Positions 8,844 to 21,352 are shown, counted from the stretch's first letter. The stretch: 64,000 nucleotides of DNA from Dyella jiangningensis (GCF_003264855.1 NZ_NFZS01000001.1:682001-746000), one strand, 5' to 3'. Notes: generated by a model from the sequence alone, not told the origin. Numbers and translations: made by a program.

Positions 8844-10393
8844 GTCGTCGCATACCGCTGCATGTCGTCGACGACGAAAGCAGTTCCTATTACGTCAGCG
8901 AGCGCAAGGTCTATCCACGCGAGGTGTCGGGCACCTTCAACCGGCTGCGCGTGGCGGCGGTGATCTGGCTGCTCGGCATGTACTACCTGTTTCCCTGGCT
9001 GCACTGGAACGGCAAGCAGGCCGTGCTGCTGGACCTTCCTGCGCGCAAGTTCCACGTGTTCGGCTGGATGTTCCTGCCGCAGGATTTCCTGTTCCTCTCC
9101 ACGTTGCTGATCATCGCCGCGCTGGCGCTGTTCTTCTTTACGGCGCTGGCGGGTCGCCTGTTCTGCGGTTACGCCTGTCCGCAGACGGTATGGACCGAAG
9201 TCTCGCTGTGGATCGAGCGCTGGTGCGAAGGCGACCGCAACAAGCGCATGAAGCTCGATGCAGGCCCTTGGACGCGCGAGAAGATTCTCCGCAAGACGGC
9301 CAGGCACGGCCTGTGGGCGCTGTTCTCGTTGTGGACCGGCTTCACCTTCGTCGGCTACTTCAGCCCGATCGTGGGCTTGGCGCATCGCACGCCGTTTGGC
9401 CTGGGCGGCTGGGAAACGTTCTGGATCCTGTTCTACGGGTTTGCCACTTGGGGAAATGCAGGCTTCCTGCGCCAGCAGGTGTGCAAGTACATGTGTCCGT
9501 ACGCGCGCTTCCAGAGCGCGATGTTCGATCGCAACACGCTGATCATTGCCTACGATCCCATGCGAGGCGAGCCGCGCGGTCCGCGCAAGCGTGGCCTGTC
9601 CAGTGTGCTGGAACGGGCGCGTGGCCTGCTCGACAAGGTCACGGCCTACGATTACGTATTCCGCGCGAGTCAGCATCCCTCGGCGGCGGACAATCGTGCG
9701 CAGGCCGGCGGCACCATCGCGTTGGCCAGTGCCGGCATGGTCGCCGAGCCGCTACCGAAATTCGCTCCGGAACTGCTGGGCGACTGTGTCGATTGCACGA
9801 TCTGCGTGCAGGTGTGCCCGGTTGGCATCGATATCCGCAACGGTTTGCAATACGAGTGCATCGCTTGCGGTGCCTGCATCGATGCCTGCGACGACGTGAT
9901 GGGCAAGCTGGGCTACCCCAAGGGCCTGATCCGCTACACCACGCAGAACCAGATCGACAGCAAGTCTACCCACGTACTGCGGCCGCGCATCATCGTCTAT
10001 GCCTGTCTGCTGCTCGCCTTGCTGGGCGGCTGGATGTATGGCGTGACCCATCGCAGTGTGCTGCTTGCCGAGGTCCTGCGCGATCGCAATGCGATGTACA
10101 GCCAGGCGAGCGACGGCCGCATCGAAAACAGCTACACGCTCAAGCTGGTGAACAAGGAGCAGCAGACGCACCATTTCGTCATTGACGTGGCATCCACGGA
10201 CATGCCCGGTATCGCACTTCGCGGTGGCGCACGGACGGTGGCAGCCGAGAGTGGCGAAGTGTTGTCTATTCCGCTCACGGTCAGCGCCTCGTCCGAGGTG
10301 ACTGGGCGGCACGACGTGCAATTCGTGGTGCGGGGCGCCGACGTGGACGCCGACACCGCCATCAAGAGCAGTTTCTTCGGACCTTCGCTATGA
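8840..10393 (+). CDS. ccoG: cbb3 oxidase maturation polyferredoxin-like protein CcoG/RdxA
   Basis: A 517-residue membrane ferredoxin family protein implicated in copper handling during cbb3 assembly. Several membrane helices carry CGYACPQTVW and CKYMCPYARFQ, followed by two 4Fe-4S motifs around residues 316-351 (CVDCTICVQVCP and CIACGACIDACD). The C-terminal about 100 residues form the Ig-like domain typical of FixG. Start chosen at the ATG overlapping the previous stop; the frame is open further upstream but reads through other genes. Confidence 0.94.
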   Translation: MSRRIPLHVVDDESSSYYVSERKVYPREVSGTFNRLRVAAVIWLLGMYYLFPWLHWNGKQAVLLDLPARKFHVFGWMFLPQDFLFLSTLLIIAALALFFFTALAGRLFCGYACPQTVWTEVSLWIERWCEGDRNKRMKLDAGPWTREKILRKTARHGLWALFSLWTGFTFVGYFSPIVGLAHRTPFGLGGWETFWILFYGFATWGNAGFLRQQVCKYMCPYARFQSAMFDRNTLIIAYDPMRGEPRGPRKRGLSSVLERARGLLDKVTAYDYVFRASQHPSAADNRAQAGGTIALASAGMVAEPLPKFAPELLGDCVDCTICVQVCPVGIDIRNGLQYECIACGACIDACDDVMGKLGYPKGLIRYTTQNQIDSKSTHVLRPRIIVYACLLLALLGGWMYGVTHRSVLLAEVLRDRNAMYSQASDGRIENSYTLKLVNKEQQTHHFVIDVASTDMPGIALRGGARTVAAESGEVLSIPLTVSASSEVTGRHDVQFVVRGADVDADTAIKSSFFGPSL

Positions 10394-10869
10394 ACACGAT
10401 ACGAAGCGCATGGCGCGAACCCATGGTGTGGATGCTGGTGGGCCTGCCGCTGGCGTCGGTCGCCATCGGTTTCGCCCTGCTGTTTGCCGCCGTCCATCCG
10501 GGGCGCGAGGACATGGAAACGGTCGGCCGGGTCACCAAGGTGGGCAAGCTGCTGGTATCCGCCGAGGCCGCGCAATCACCGGCCGAGGTGTCCACCGAAG
10601 GCGTGGTGCTGCGTACCAAGGGCGACATGGTCGAGGTCTTGCCGTTGGACGGGGATTTCCCTCGCGGCGGCAGGCTGACCTTGACCCTGTCCGATTCGTC
10701 GGGCGAACAGCGCATCGTGCATCTTTCGCCGAGTGAGCTGGGTTGGCGTGGAGTCGGGTCGCTGGATCGCGATCGCGACTGGACGGTACGGCTCGCGTCC
10801 GATAGCGGCGCTTGGCTGATGCATGGACGTTGGGCACCGCAGGCTCGGTCCATCCGATTGATGCCCTGA
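10390..10869 (+). CDS. fixH: FixH family protein
   Basis: A 159-residue protein with one N-terminal helix (about 12-34, MVWMLVGLPLASVAIG) and a periplasmic domain ending WAPQARSIRL. Position between ccoG and the copper ATPase and the REPMVWMLVGLP opening identify FixH/CcoH, an assembly factor of cbb3 oxidase. Its ATG overlaps the ccoG stop by four bases. Sequence similarity in the periplasmic part is naturally low in this family. Confidence 0.85.
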   Translation: MNTIRSAWREPMVWMLVGLPLASVAIGFALLFAAVHPGREDMETVGRVTKVGKLLVSAEAAQSPAEVSTEGVVLRTKGDMVEVLPLDGDFPRGGRLTLTLSDSSGEQRIVHLSPSELGWRGVGSLDRDRDWTVRLASDSGAWLMHGRWAPQARSIRLMP

Positions 10870-10871
10870 AC

Positions 10872-13280
10872 GTGGATTGCGCGGTCGATGCCATCAACCA
10901 GGTCGGCTTCGAGACCTGTTACCACTGCGGTGAGGCTTTGCCGGCGTCGCCTGTATTGCTGGACGTCGATGGCAGCGTCAAGGGTTTCTGCTGCGAAGGT
11001 TGCCTCGCCGCAGCGCAGTGGATTCGGTCGTCCGATCTCGGTGACTACTACCGGTTGCGTAGCGCCGCCGGTGCACGGGTAGATGTGGAACTATCCGACC
11101 TGGCCGTGTGGGACCGTGACGATGTATTGGCAGATCACGCATCTCCCGTGACCGGGGGGCTGGAGATCACACTGCTGACGGATGGCATGCGGTGCGCCGC
11201 ATGTGCCTGGCTGATCGATCGCGCCCTGCAACGTGTGGATGGTGTGCTGGACGTTGGTGCCAACGCGGTGACGGGGCGCATCCGCCTCGCCTGGGATCCG
11301 GCGCGCGTGCCGCTGTCGTCGGTGCTGGAACGACTCACCTTTCTCGGTTATCGGCCCTATCTGGCCAGCGGTGCCGTACAGGAACGCGAGAAGCTGGCCG
11401 ACCGCCGACGCTGGTTGCTGAGGCTGGGCATCGCGGGGCTTGGCGCCATGCAGACCATGATGCTGTCGGAGGCGCTCTACCTCGACGTCAATCATCACAT
11501 GGCGCTGTACACCAGGGATTTCTTTCGCTGGGTGACGTTTCTCGTCTGTACGCCGGTGGTGTTCTATGCCGGCTGGCCCTTCCTGCTTGGTGCGTGGCGC
11601 GAATGGCGCGAGCGCCATCCGGGCATGGATACGCTGGTGGCGGGCTCGACCTTGCTGGCCTATCTGGCGAGTGCCGTGGAGACGGTACGCGGCGGTGAGC
11701 ATGTCTGGTACGACGCGGCGGCGATGTTCGTGTTCCTGCTGTTGTGCGCGCGCATGCTGGAACAACGTGCGCGGCGCATCGCGAGCTCGCAGGTGGATGC
11801 GTTGGCGCGGGCACGCCCGGCGTTGGCAGTGCGCGAACGACCCGATGGCACGCGCGAATCCGTTCCGCTGACGGCGCTTCAGGTCGGCGACGTTGCCTGC
11901 ATGGCCGCAGGTGAAGCGGTGCCGGCCGACGGCGTGCTGCTGGACGAGCAGGCGATGTTCGAAGAAGCGCTGTTGACGGGTGAGTCGCACCCCGTCGCCA
12001 AAGCGCAGGGTGCCCCGGTATTCGCGGGCACGGTTTGCCATGAAACGCCCGCGCGCATCGAGATCACTCGCGTGGGAAGCGCCACTCGGCTGTCGCAGCT
12101 TACGCGCCTGGTCGAACAGGCGCAGGCTCATAGGCCGCCGCTTGCACGCGTGGCGGATCGCGTCGGCAGCGGGTTCGTGGTGGCGTTGTTGATCGCGTCC
12201 GTGGCGGTTTTCATCGGCTGGCGCATCCACGATCCGTCACGCGCTTTTGAAGTGACGCTGTCGCTGCTGGTCATCAGCTGCCCGTGCGCATTGTCGCTCG
12301 CCGTGCCCGCAGCATTGGCTGCGAGCCATGGTGCGCTCGCGCGGCTGGGCGTGCTTTCGTTGCGCGCGGAAGGGCTCGACAGCCTTGCGCGTGCGACTGA
12401 TATCGTGTTCGACAAGACGGGCACGCTCACGCGCATCGATCCATCGATCGGCGAGGTACAGACGTTCGGCGGCATGTCCGCGGATGAAGCCTTGGCCATC
12501 GCCGCTGGGCTCGAACGCGACAGCGGCCATCCCATCGCGGCGGCTTTTGCGTCCGTGCTGACACTACGCACGGCGAGTGGCCTGAGGGTGCATGCAGGGC
12601 AAGGCTTGAGCGGCCGGGTAAACGGTGCGGAATGGCGACTGGGACGCGGCCCTTTCGCGGCGAACCAGGATGACGATGGCCGGCTGTGGCTCGGTGATGG
12701 CACGACTGCTGTTGCGCGTTTCACGTTGGAGGAACGCATGCGCGCCGAAGCGCGCGTCGCGGTGAACGCGCTGCGCGAACTGGGCCTGCGCCTCCATCTC
12801 GCCAGCGGCGATGCTTACGGCGCCGTGGAACGCCTGACGCGCCAGCTCGATATCGACGATGCCCATGCGAGGCAGAGCTCCGAGGACAAGCTGGCGCTGG
12901 TGCGCAAGCTGCAGGCGGAGGGGCGTGTGGTCGCCATGGTGGGCGATGGGCTCAATGACGCACCCGTGCTCGCGGGTGCGGACGTATCGCTTGCGATGGG
13001 CGAGGGCGCGTCGCTGGCGCAGCGCGCGGCCGACATGGTGCTGACGGCGCCGTCGCTGCTGCGCATTCCAGCGGCGGTGCAGCTGGCGAGGCGCACGCAA
13101 CGCATCATCCGGCAGAACTTCGCCTGGGCTGTCGGCTACAACGTGTTGGCGCTGCCGCTGGCGGTGATGGGGCAGGTGACTCCGTCGCTGGCTGCGCTTG
13201 GCATGGCGCTGTCGTCGCTGATGGTTACCGCCAATGCGCTGCGCCTGATGCGCGTGTCCGTGCCGGAGTCGTCGCCATGA
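10872..13280 (+). CDS. ccoI: Copper-translocating P1B-type ATPase CcoI/FixI
   Basis: An approximately 802-residue P-type ATPase supplying copper for the cbb3 active site. In order: a CxxC zinc-finger-like start (CYHCGE, Cys16/19) and FCCEGC; an HMA domain with MRCAACAW (Cys108/111); membrane motif CPC at 470-472; phosphorylation site DKTGTLT (Asp514); SGHPIAAAF; and hinge GDGLNDAP. The start is uncertain: I took the GTG at 10872, just after the fixH stop, but no clear ribosome site is seen and TTG codons upstream are possible. Confidence 0.94.
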   Translation: MDCAVDAINQVGFETCYHCGEALPASPVLLDVDGSVKGFCCEGCLAAAQWIRSSDLGDYYRLRSAAGARVDVELSDLAVWDRDDVLADHASPVTGGLEITLLTDGMRCAACAWLIDRALQRVDGVLDVGANAVTGRIRLAWDPARVPLSSVLERLTFLGYRPYLASGAVQEREKLADRRRWLLRLGIAGLGAMQTMMLSEALYLDVNHHMALYTRDFFRWVTFLVCTPVVFYAGWPFLLGAWREWRERHPGMDTLVAGSTLLAYLASAVETVRGGEHVWYDAAAMFVFLLLCARMLEQRARRIASSQVDALARARPALAVRERPDGTRESVPLTALQVGDVACMAAGEAVPADGVLLDEQAMFEEALLTGESHPVAKAQGAPVFAGTVCHETPARIEITRVGSATRLSQLTRLVEQAQAHRPPLARVADRVGSGFVVALLIASVAVFIGWRIHDPSRAFEVTLSLLVISCPCALSLAVPAALAASHGALARLGVLSLRAEGLDSLARATDIVFDKTGTLTRIDPSIGEVQTFGGMSADEALAIAAGLERDSGHPIAAAFASVLTLRTASGLRVHAGQGLSGRVNGAEWRLGRGPFAANQDDDGRLWLGDGTTAVARFTLEERMRAEARVAVNALRELGLRLHLASGDAYGAVERLTRQLDIDDAHARQSSEDKLALVRKLQAEGRVVAMVGDGLNDAPVLAGADVSLAMGEGASLAQRAADMVLTAPSLLRIPAAVQLARRTQRIIRQNFAWAVGYNVLALPLAVMGQVTPSLAALGMALSSLMVTANALRLMRVSVPESSP

Positions 13281-13462
13281 TCATTCTGCTGATGCTTATC
13301 CCGCTGAGCCTGATGTTGCTGGCGGTCGCCATCGGTTCGTTCGTATGGGCCGTGCGCAAGGGGCAGTTCGACGACATGGAAACGCCGGCCATCGACATCC
13401 TGCGTGAGGATCGGCCTTTCCCGCCGGATGCCGAACATACGGAGGGGCGCGGCCATGGTTAA
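13277..13462 (+). CDS. ccoS: cbb3-type cytochrome oxidase assembly protein CcoS
   Basis: A 61-residue single-helix protein (residues 3-26) followed by WAVRKGQFDDMETPA, the CcoS/FixS signature. It is needed for cofactor insertion into cbb3 oxidase. It overlaps the ccoI stop by four bases and the next gene by eight. Confidence 0.93.
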   Translation: MIILLMLIPLSLMLLAVAIGSFVWAVRKGQFDDMETPAIDILREDRPFPPDAEHTEGRGHG

Positions 13463-14177
13463 CGCTGCAGCGCTATCGGCCGTGCTGTTGACCGGCCTGC
13501 TTGGTGCCGCGCATTGCGCCGCGATGTGCGGCGGCATCGCCACGGGTTTCTCGATGTGGTCGCCGCGCATGGGTTGGGGCAATGCACTGCAGCTCAACCT
13601 GGGCCGGGTGATGGGCTACGTGCTGGCCGGTGCGGTTGTAGGCGGCATTGGCGATGGCGTACTGCGCGTGTTCGAGCTGGATGCACTGGCGCTCGCCATG
13701 CGCACCGCCGTCGGGTTGGTGCTGGTGGTGATGGCGTTGCGCCTGCTGGATCGGAGCGGGCGCCTGGGTTTTCTTGCGCGGCCTGGCGCGCGTATCTGGA
13801 CATGGCTGCAGCCCCTGCAGCGGCGACTGGTTCCGGCGAATACGCCGGTACGCCGCCTGGCGGCGGGGATGTTGTGGGGATGGCTGCCATGCGGTCTGAG
13901 CACCACGGTGCTGGCGGCGGCCTGGTTGTCGGCGAGTGCGCGCGATGGTGCGCTGATCATGGCGGCCTTCGGGCTGGGTACCTTGCCCGTGATGTTGCCT
14001 TTGACGTGGTCCGGCGCGCGGGTGGGGCGTTGGCTGCAGCGGCCGGGTTTGCGCCGAGGTGCCGCCGCATTGGTGATGTGTGCAGGCGTGCTGACATTGT
14101 CGGCGCCGTGGCTGATGCACGTGCGGGCGCTGCACGGCGTGTTGGGCATGCTGGGCTGCGGCCCGGCGAGCGGTTAG
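13455..14177 (+). CDS. Sulfite exporter TauE/SafE-family membrane protein
   Basis: A 240-residue multi-helix protein, last gene of the cbb3 operon. The GAAHCAAMCGGIATGF motif near residues 16-31 and the WGWLPCGLSTTVLAAA block near residue 140 are shared by the cco-linked SafE/CcoH-type proteins, where conserved Cys and His suggest metal handling. It has about six helices. The ATG at 13455 follows GGAGGGG. Whether it moves copper, sulfite or something else is not settled by sequence; the context favours oxidase assembly. Confidence 0.8.
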   Translation: MVNAAALSAVLLTGLLGAAHCAAMCGGIATGFSMWSPRMGWGNALQLNLGRVMGYVLAGAVVGGIGDGVLRVFELDALALAMRTAVGLVLVVMALRLLDRSGRLGFLARPGARIWTWLQPLQRRLVPANTPVRRLAAGMLWGWLPCGLSTTVLAAAWLSASARDGALIMAAFGLGTLPVMLPLTWSGARVGRWLQRPGLRRGAAALVMCAGVLTLSAPWLMHVRALHGVLGMLGCGPASG

Positions 14178-14240
14178 GGGAGCGATTGCGCGCAGGGCAC
14201 GCTCGATGGGGGCGTGTCCTGCGCGCGATTCGTCCATGCA

Positions 14241-14268
14241 TGAAAAAGGGCCGCCCATGGGCGGCCCT
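14241..14268. terminator. Bidirectional terminator between cbb3 operon and ahcY
   Basis: AAAGGGCCGCCC pairs with GGGCGGCCCTTT around a short AT centre. On the minus strand it ends in a run of T, so it clearly serves ahcY; on the plus strand it could also end the cbb3 transcript. Confidence 0.85.
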
Positions 14269-14295
14269 TTCACTTGAAGCAAAGACCGGTGCCGC

Positions 14296-15729
<1,434 letters not shown>

Positions 15730-15771
15730 GGCGTAGCTCCGGGTGTTGCGACCAGAAGGCCGCATCGTTGT

Positions 15772-15875
15772 CCGGGCGCCGTTGCAAAGGAAATCCATCG
15801 AGCCTGGCCGGTGGGCGGGAACAGCACAGGCATGTGCGGTCTCGCCCGTGTCCGGTCGCAGCGCCCCTCGACGGG
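15772..15875 (-). promoter_or_regulatory. SAH riboswitch upstream of ahcY
   Basis: Read on the minus strand, the leader carries the conserved pieces of the SAH (ahcY) riboswitch in order: GTCGAGGGGCGCTGCGAC, a variable GC-rich hairpin, GGCCAGGCTCGAT, and AACGGCGCCCG. P1 forms from TCGAG / CTCGA, and the pseudoknot from GGGCGC / GCGCCC. It ends about 42 bases before the ahcY ATG. This family turns on ahcY when S-adenosylhomocysteine accumulates. Recognition is from memory of the consensus. Confidence 0.88.
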
Positions 15876-15882
15876 ACCTTGG

Positions 15883-15888
15883 AGTATA
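15883..15888 (-). promoter_or_regulatory. -10 box of ahcY
   Basis: TATACT on the minus strand lies 8-10 bases before the riboswitch starts, the right place for a sigma-70 -10 element. No good -35 hexamer is visible at 17 bases. Confidence 0.5.
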
Positions 15889-16010
15889 GCGTCAGGCACC
15901 CGCGGTTTTGGGCGATGAGGGGCATGCGCCCTGCCGATAGACAGGCTTGGCTCACGGGCACCGAGACCGTTAATGTCGCAAGTTCATACGATTGGAGGCC
16001 TTGCCACGCC

Positions 16011-18509
16011 ATGGAACGTTCGCTCCGATGCCTTGCCCTCGTGGGTTTCCTGCTCGCCGCGCTGCCGCTGGCGACCATGGCCGATACGCCACCGGCTGCT
16101 GTTACGGCACAAGCCAGCGGCTACCTCACGCCGCCCGCGCCGTTGCAGGCGCTGGTCGATGCGCCACGCCCGCCGGCGGTATCGATCAGTCCCCACCGCG
16201 ACCTGCTTGCCTTGACCCAGGCGCCGGCGTTGCCAGGCATCGACGTCGTGGCGCAGCCCGAACTGAAGCTGGCGGGCTTGCGCATCAATCCGCGCGTCCA
16301 TGCACAGAGCCGATTCCTGTTCGGCACCGACCTGTGGCTGCTCGACATCGCCAGTGGCAAGGACATCCGCCTGCAGGGTTTGCCCAGGCCGTTGTCGATC
16401 GCCACGTCCAGTTGGTCGCCGGACCAGCGTTTCCTGGCGTTCAATCAGGTGGATGCCGCGCAGGGACGCAACGAATTGTGGGTGGTCGATGTCGCCACGC
16501 ATACGGCACGCCGCCTGACCGCGTTGCCGCTCAACACGGTGGCCGGCCGCGGTTATCGCTGGATGCCCGACAGCAAGCAACTGCTGGTGCAGCTGCAGCC
16601 CGAAGGGCAGGGCGCGCCGCCGGTGGCCAGCACGATTCCGACCGGCCCGAACACGCAGCAGACGCAGGCAGGCAGCGGCGTGAAGGCGATCCGCACCTAT
16701 CAGGACATGTTGCGCAACGAAGATGATGCGCGACAGCTGGAGTATTACCTGCGTTCGCAGTCCGCGCTGGTGGACCTCGATGGCAAGGTCACGCCGCTGG
16801 GCGAGCCGGCGCTCACGCTGGCGATCAGTCCTTCGCCCGATGGTCGCTACCTGCTGCGCGAACGCGTGGAGCGGCCGTTCTCGTATCTGGTGCCGGTGGA
16901 GAGTTTCCCGCGCCGCATCGAAGTGCTCGATCGCGACGGCAAGCTGGTGAAAGAGATCGCGCATCTGCCGCTGGTGGAAGGCCTGCCGACCGGCAATGAC
17001 GCCGTGCCCACGGGTGTGCGCGATATCGACTGGCGCGCGGATGCGCCGGCCACGCTGGTGTGGGCCGAAGCGCAGGATGGCGGGGACCCGGCGCGCGCGG
17101 TCGAGATTCGCGACCTGGTGCTGATGCAGGCTGCGCCGTTCGACCAGGCGCCGGTGACGCTCGCCAAACTCGGCAGTCGTTACGCCGGCGCCTATTGGGG
17201 CAACGGCAAGCTCGCGCTGATCGACGAGTTCTGGTGGAAGACGCGCAAGGTGAAAGAGTGGCGCGTGGCGCCGGACCAGCCGTCGCAGGCCCCTTCGCTG
17301 GTGCACGAAGGATCGTCGGAGGATCGTTATCGCAACCCCGGCAAGCCGGCGACGATGATCGATGAGCGCGGCGAATCGCGGCTGCTGACAGCGGCCGATG
17401 GCGAAAGCATCTACCGCCTCGGCGATGGCGCCTCGCCCGAAGGCGATCGCCCCTTCCTGGACAAGGTGAATCTCGCCACGGGTCAGAGCACGCGCCTGTT
17501 CCGCTCGCAGGCGCCGTACTACGAAGCGGCCCTGGTGCTGCTGGACGCCGAAGGCAAGCGGGCGCTGGTGTCGCGCGAATCGCCCAGCGAGCCGACCAAC
17601 TACTACGTGCGCGATCTGGCGTCGAACGGCCCGCCGCGTGCGCTTACGCATTTCCCCCATCCGCTGCCGCAGCTGAAGGGCGTGCAGAAGGAGCAGATCC
17701 GCTACAAGCGCAAGGACGGCGTGGAACTCTCGGCCACGCTGTATCTGCCGCCGAACTACGATCCGAAGAAGGACGGTCCGCGGCCGATGCTGATGTGGGC
17801 CTATCCCACCGAGTTCAAGTCGGCCGACGCGGCGGGCCAGGTCACCGATTCGCCCTATCGCTTCAACAGCATCGGCTTCTGGGGGCCACAGGCGTTCCTG
17901 GCCATGGGTTATACCGTGCTGGATCACTTCTCCGTGCCGATCGTGGGCGAAGGCAACAAGGAGCCCAACGACACGTATGTCCCCCAGCTGGTGGCGAGCG
18001 CCGAAGCGGCGGTGGACGAAGTGGTGCGCCGTGGCGTGGCCGACCGCAACCGCATCGCCGTGGGCGGGCATTCGTACGGCGCGTTCATGACCGCGAACCT
18101 GTTGGCGCACACGCGGTTGTTCAAGGCGGGCATCGCGCGCAGCGGTGCGTACAACCGCACGCTCACGCCGTTCGGCTTCCAGTCGGAGGAACGCAACTAC
18201 TGGCAGGCGCAGGACGTGTACCAGGCGATGTCGCCGTTCAACTACGCCGAGAACATCAAGGATGCGTTGCTGTTGATCCACGGCGAACAGGACAACAACT
18301 CCGGCACGTTCCCGGTACAGAGTGAACGACTGTATGCGGCCATCAAGGGCCTGGGCGGCACGGCGCGACTGGTGATGCTGCCCAATGAAGCCCATGCGTA
18401 TCGCGCGCGCGAATCCATCATGCAGATGTTGGCCGAGAGCAACGCGTGGCTGGAGCGCTACGTGAAGCAGGCCAAGCCCGCGGAAGGCAGTGGCGCCGGC
18501 TCGCACTGA
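16011..18509 (+). CDS. S9 family prolyl oligopeptidase-like peptidase (exported)
   Basis: An 832-residue serine peptidase with a signal peptide (residues 1-24, ending TMADT), so periplasmic. The N-terminal about 570 residues form a beta-propeller-like region with repeated SPDQRFLAF / [10 protein letters not shown] strands. The C-terminal alpha/beta-hydrolase domain has the triad Ser688 (GGHSYGAF), Asp761 (HGEQDNNSG) and His795 (NEAHAYR). It resembles the glutamyl/prolyl peptidases common in Xanthomonadales. The ATG at 16011 follows GGAGG; upstream reading is riboswitch DNA. Likely role: peptide scavenging. Confidence 0.9.
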   Translation: MERSLRCLALVGFLLAALPLATMADTPPAAVTAQASGYLTPPAPLQALVDAPRPPAVSISPHRDLLALTQAPALPGIDVVAQPELKLAGLRINPRVHAQSRFLFGTDLWLLDIASGKDIRLQGLPRPLSIATSSWSPDQRFLAFNQVDAAQGRNELWVVDVATHTARRLTALPLNTVAGRGYRWMPDSKQLLVQLQPEGQGAPPVASTIPTGPNTQQTQAGSGVKAIRTYQDMLRNEDDARQLEYYLRSQSALVDLDGKVTPLGEPALTLAISPSPDGRYLLRERVERPFSYLVPVESFPRRIEVLDRDGKLVKEIAHLPLVEGLPTGNDAVPTGVRDIDWRADAPATLVWAEAQDGGDPARAVEIRDLVLMQAAPFDQAPVTLAKLGSRYAGAYWGNGKLALIDEFWWKTRKVKEWRVAPDQPSQAPSLVHEGSSEDRYRNPGKPATMIDERGESRLLTAADGESIYRLGDGASPEGDRPFLDKVNLATGQSTRLFRSQAPYYEAALVLLDAEGKRALVSRESPSEPTNYYVRDLASNGPPRALTHFPHPLPQLKGVQKEQIRYKRKDGVELSATLYLPPNYDPKKDGPRPMLMWAYPTEFKSADAAGQVTDSPYRFNSIGFWGPQAFLAMGYTVLDHFSVPIVGEGNKEPNDTYVPQLVASAEAAVDEVVRRGVADRNRIAVGGHSYGAFMTANLLAHTRLFKAGIARSGAYNRTLTPFGFQSEERNYWQAQDVYQAMSPFNYAENIKDALLLIHGEQDNNSGTFPVQSERLYAAIKGLGGTARLVMLPNEAHAYRARESIMQMLAESNAWLERYVKQAKPAEGSGAGSH

Positions 18510-18529
18510 GCGGAATGGTTGCAAGTGAA

Positions 18530-18553
18530 ACGGGGCGCCGGGCGCCCCGTTTT
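18530..18553 (+). terminator. Terminator after S9 peptidase
   Basis: ACGGGGCGC pairs with GCGCCCCGT across a 3-nt loop, followed by TTT. It lies 20 bases past the stop. Confidence 0.8.
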
Positions 18554-18646
18554 CGTTACTGCCGGCGGAACGTCTTTTGTGGCGGTGCACAAAACCTGTT
18601 CGCTTCGAGTAGTCTTGGACGTCCAGACATCTGCACCGTGGCATCG

Positions 18647-21352
18647 ATGAACCAGCACCGCAGTCCTGAGTTCGCTCCACACGACGCGCCCCTGCGCGAA
18701 GACGTCCGCCGCCTTGGCGCCCTGGTCGGCAACATGCTGGCCGAACAGATTTCTCCCGACTTTCTCGACGAGATCGAGCGCATCCGCATGGCCGCGATCG
18801 AACGCAGGCAGGAGAACCTGCCACTCGATGCGCTTTCCGGTTTGTTGACCGGCGTCGACACCGGGCATGCGGAATCGCTGGCCCGCGCGTTCGCCACCTA
18901 TTTCCAGGCGGTGAACATCGCCGAGCGCATCCATCGCATCCGCCGCCGTCGTGACTACCAGCGCGAAGGTGGCGCGCCACAGCCGGAATCGCTGCTGGAT
19001 GCGCTGACGCGTCTGAAGGCGCAAGGCGTGGAAGCGGGCGAGCTGCTCGAGTGGCTCGAACGCCTGCAGATCGAGCCCGTGTTCACGGCGCATCCCACCG
19101 AAGCCGTGCGTCGCTCGCTGCTGGAGAAGGAACAATCCATCGTGCGGGCGCTGGTCGACAACTTCGATCCCACGCGCACGCCGCAGGAGCGCAAGGAAGA
19201 CGACGACCGCATCTACATGGCGCTGAGCGCCGGTTGGCAGACGGCCGAGGCATCGACCATCAGTCCCACCGTGCAGGACGAGCACCATCACGTCGGCTTC
19301 TATCTCGCCAACCCGATCTACCGCATCGTGCCGGCGCTGTACGAATCGCTCGCCGACGCCTTGCAGACGGTGTACGGCGTGGCCGTGCCGATCCCGCGAC
19401 TGCTCAGCTTCGCCACCTGGGTCGGTGGTGACATGGACGGCAATCCCAACGTCGGCGCGGCCACCATCGCCAACAGCCTCGCGACGCAACGCGCGCACGT
19501 GCTGGAGCATTACATCGAAGACTTGTCCGGCCTTGCGCGCCTGCTCAGCCAGACAGAGGACCGCGTGGATGTCGGAAGCGCGCTGGCGCAGCGGCTGTTC
19601 GACTATCGCGTGCGCTATCCGGAAGCGGCGGCGCGGGTTCGTCCGCGTCATGCCGACATGCCGTATCGCAGCCTGCTGACCATCATCAGGGCGCGCCTGG
19701 ATGCGACGCATGACGACGAGCATCCGGAAGCCTATACGTCGGTGCGGGATCTCCTGGATGACCTGCATCTCATCGCGGCAAGCCTGATCGATCATCGCGG
19801 CCTGCATGCGGGTGCCTATGCCGTGCGTCGCTTGATCTGGCGCGTGCGCACCTTCGGCTTCCATCTCGCACGCCTGGATGTGCGCCAAGATTCGCGCGCG
19901 CACGACGACGCGCTGGCGTTGCTGCTCGGCCATGCCGACTGGTCCACGCGTGACGCAGCCGACAAGGCAAAGCAGCTGCGACCGTTTGCGGGCGGCGAGC
20001 AGGCGCTCGCGGAGAACGAAGACGCGTCGGTGGTGGCCTTGCACGACGTCTTCGCCACCTTGCGCGAATCCCGTGGCCGGTACGGCGCCGACGCGCTGGG
20101 TCTCTACATCATCAGCATGGCGCGTTCGGCGGCAGACGTGCTTGCCGTGCTGGCGCTGGCGCGCTACGGCGGGCTCGTCGAGCACGACAAGGTGCCGCTG
20201 GATATCGCGCCGCTGTTCGAGACGGTAGACGATCTCACCAACGCGCCGGCCACGCTGCGTGCGCTGCTTGAGGATCCGGTGTACCGCGAACATCTGGCCT
20301 CGCGCGGTGGACGCCAGTGGGTGATGCTCGGGTATTCGGACAGCGGCAAGGATGGCGGCACGCTGGCGTCGCGCTGGGGACTGCAGCGCGCCCAGGTGGA
20401 ACTGCTGGAGGTGGCTGCGGAGTTCGACATCCGCCTGTCGTTCTTCCATGGCCGCGGTGGCTCAGCCAGCCGCGGCGGTGCGCGGATCGCGCCGGCGCTG
20501 ATGTCGTCACCGCGTGGATCGGTGGCCGGCGTGTTGCGCGTCACCGAACAGGGTGAAGTCATCCATCGCAAATACGGCATCCGCGCGCTCGCCTTGCGCA
20601 ATCTCGAGCAGACCGTGGGCGCCGTGCTGCGTGCCTCGTTGCGTCCGCGCACGAGCGAGGCGCGCGAAGAGGCATGGCGCGAACGCATGGGCAAGCTCGC
20701 TGCACACAGCCGTCAGCACTATCGCGCCTTCGTGGATCGCGAAGGCTTTGTGGACTACTTCCGCACCGCCACACCGATCGACGTGATCGAGCGCATGACG
20801 CTCGGCTCCCGTCCGGCACGTCGACGCAGCATGCGCGGCGTGCAGGACCTTCGCGCGATTCCCTGGGTGTTCGCATGGACCCAGTGCCGGTCGATCCTGC
20901 CGGGGTGGTATGGCCTTGGTTCGGCGCTCGAATTTGGCGCGGCGGCATACGGCGAAGCCGCGATGGTCGAGATGGCGAGTGATTGGCCGTTCTTCGCCAA
21001 CATGCTCGATGACGTGGCGATGGTATTGGCCAAGAGCGACCTCGGCATCGCGGAGGCATTCTCGCAGTTGGCCGGCCCGCTGCACGAACCGTTCTTCGGG
21101 TTGATCCGCGACGAATTCGAGCGCACGCATCGCTGGCTGCTGCGCCTCAGGCGCAGCGACAGCCTGCTGCAGCATGAGCCGCGATTGGCCGTGTCGATCG
21201 GCCTGCGCAACCCCTATGTCGATCCGATGAGCCTGTTGCAGGTGGATCTGCTGAAGCGCTGGCGTGAGGGTGGCGAGAGCGACGATGCGCTGCTCACGGC
21301 GCTGGTGGCCTGCGTCAATGGGGTATCGCAGGGTTTGCAGAATACGGGTTGA
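18647..21352 (+). CDS. ppc: Phosphoenolpyruvate carboxylase
   Basis: A 901-residue anaplerotic enzyme making oxaloacetate from PEP and bicarbonate. Catalytic blocks are present: [13 protein letters not shown] (with the essential His), [37 protein letters not shown], and the C-terminal QNTG ending. Length is normal. The start at 18647 (MNQHRSPEF) is chosen because the longer reading overlaps the terminator and is unlike the family; no strong ribosome site is seen. It stands alone. Confidence 0.95.
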   Translation: MNQHRSPEFAPHDAPLREDVRRLGALVGNMLAEQISPDFLDEIERIRMAAIERRQENLPLDALSGLLTGVDTGHAESLARAFATYFQAVNIAERIHRIRRRRDYQREGGAPQPESLLDALTRLKAQGVEAGELLEWLERLQIEPVFTAHPTEAVRRSLLEKEQSIVRALVDNFDPTRTPQERKEDDDRIYMALSAGWQTAEASTISPTVQDEHHHVGFYLANPIYRIVPALYESLADALQTVYGVAVPIPRLLSFATWVGGDMDGNPNVGAATIANSLATQRAHVLEHYIEDLSGLARLLSQTEDRVDVGSALAQRLFDYRVRYPEAAARVRPRHADMPYRSLLTIIRARLDATHDDEHPEAYTSVRDLLDDLHLIAASLIDHRGLHAGAYAVRRLIWRVRTFGFHLARLDVRQDSRAHDDALALLLGHADWSTRDAADKAKQLRPFAGGEQALAENEDASVVALHDVFATLRESRGRYGADALGLYIISMARSAADVLAVLALARYGGLVEHDKVPLDIAPLFETVDDLTNAPATLRALLEDPVYREHLASRGGRQWVMLGYSDSGKDGGTLASRWGLQRAQVELLEVAAEFDIRLSFFHGRGGSASRGGARIAPALMSSPRGSVAGVLRVTEQGEVIHRKYGIRALALRNLEQTVGAVLRASLRPRTSEAREEAWRERMGKLAAHSRQHYRAFVDREGFVDYFRTATPIDVIERMTLGSRPARRRSMRGVQDLRAIPWVFAWTQCRSILPGWYGLGSALEFGAAAYGEAAMVEMASDWPFFANMLDDVAMVLAKSDLGIAEAFSQLAGPLHEPFFGLIRDEFERTHRWLLRLRRSDSLLQHEPRLAVSIGLRNPYVDPMSLLQVDLLKRWREGGESDDALLTALVACVNGVSQGLQNTG

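Noticed and set aside
15984-18980. 998-residue minus-strand open frame
   Set aside because: It covers the S9 peptidase and the start of ppc in antisense, Arg-rich without any motif. It is a GC-bias artefact.
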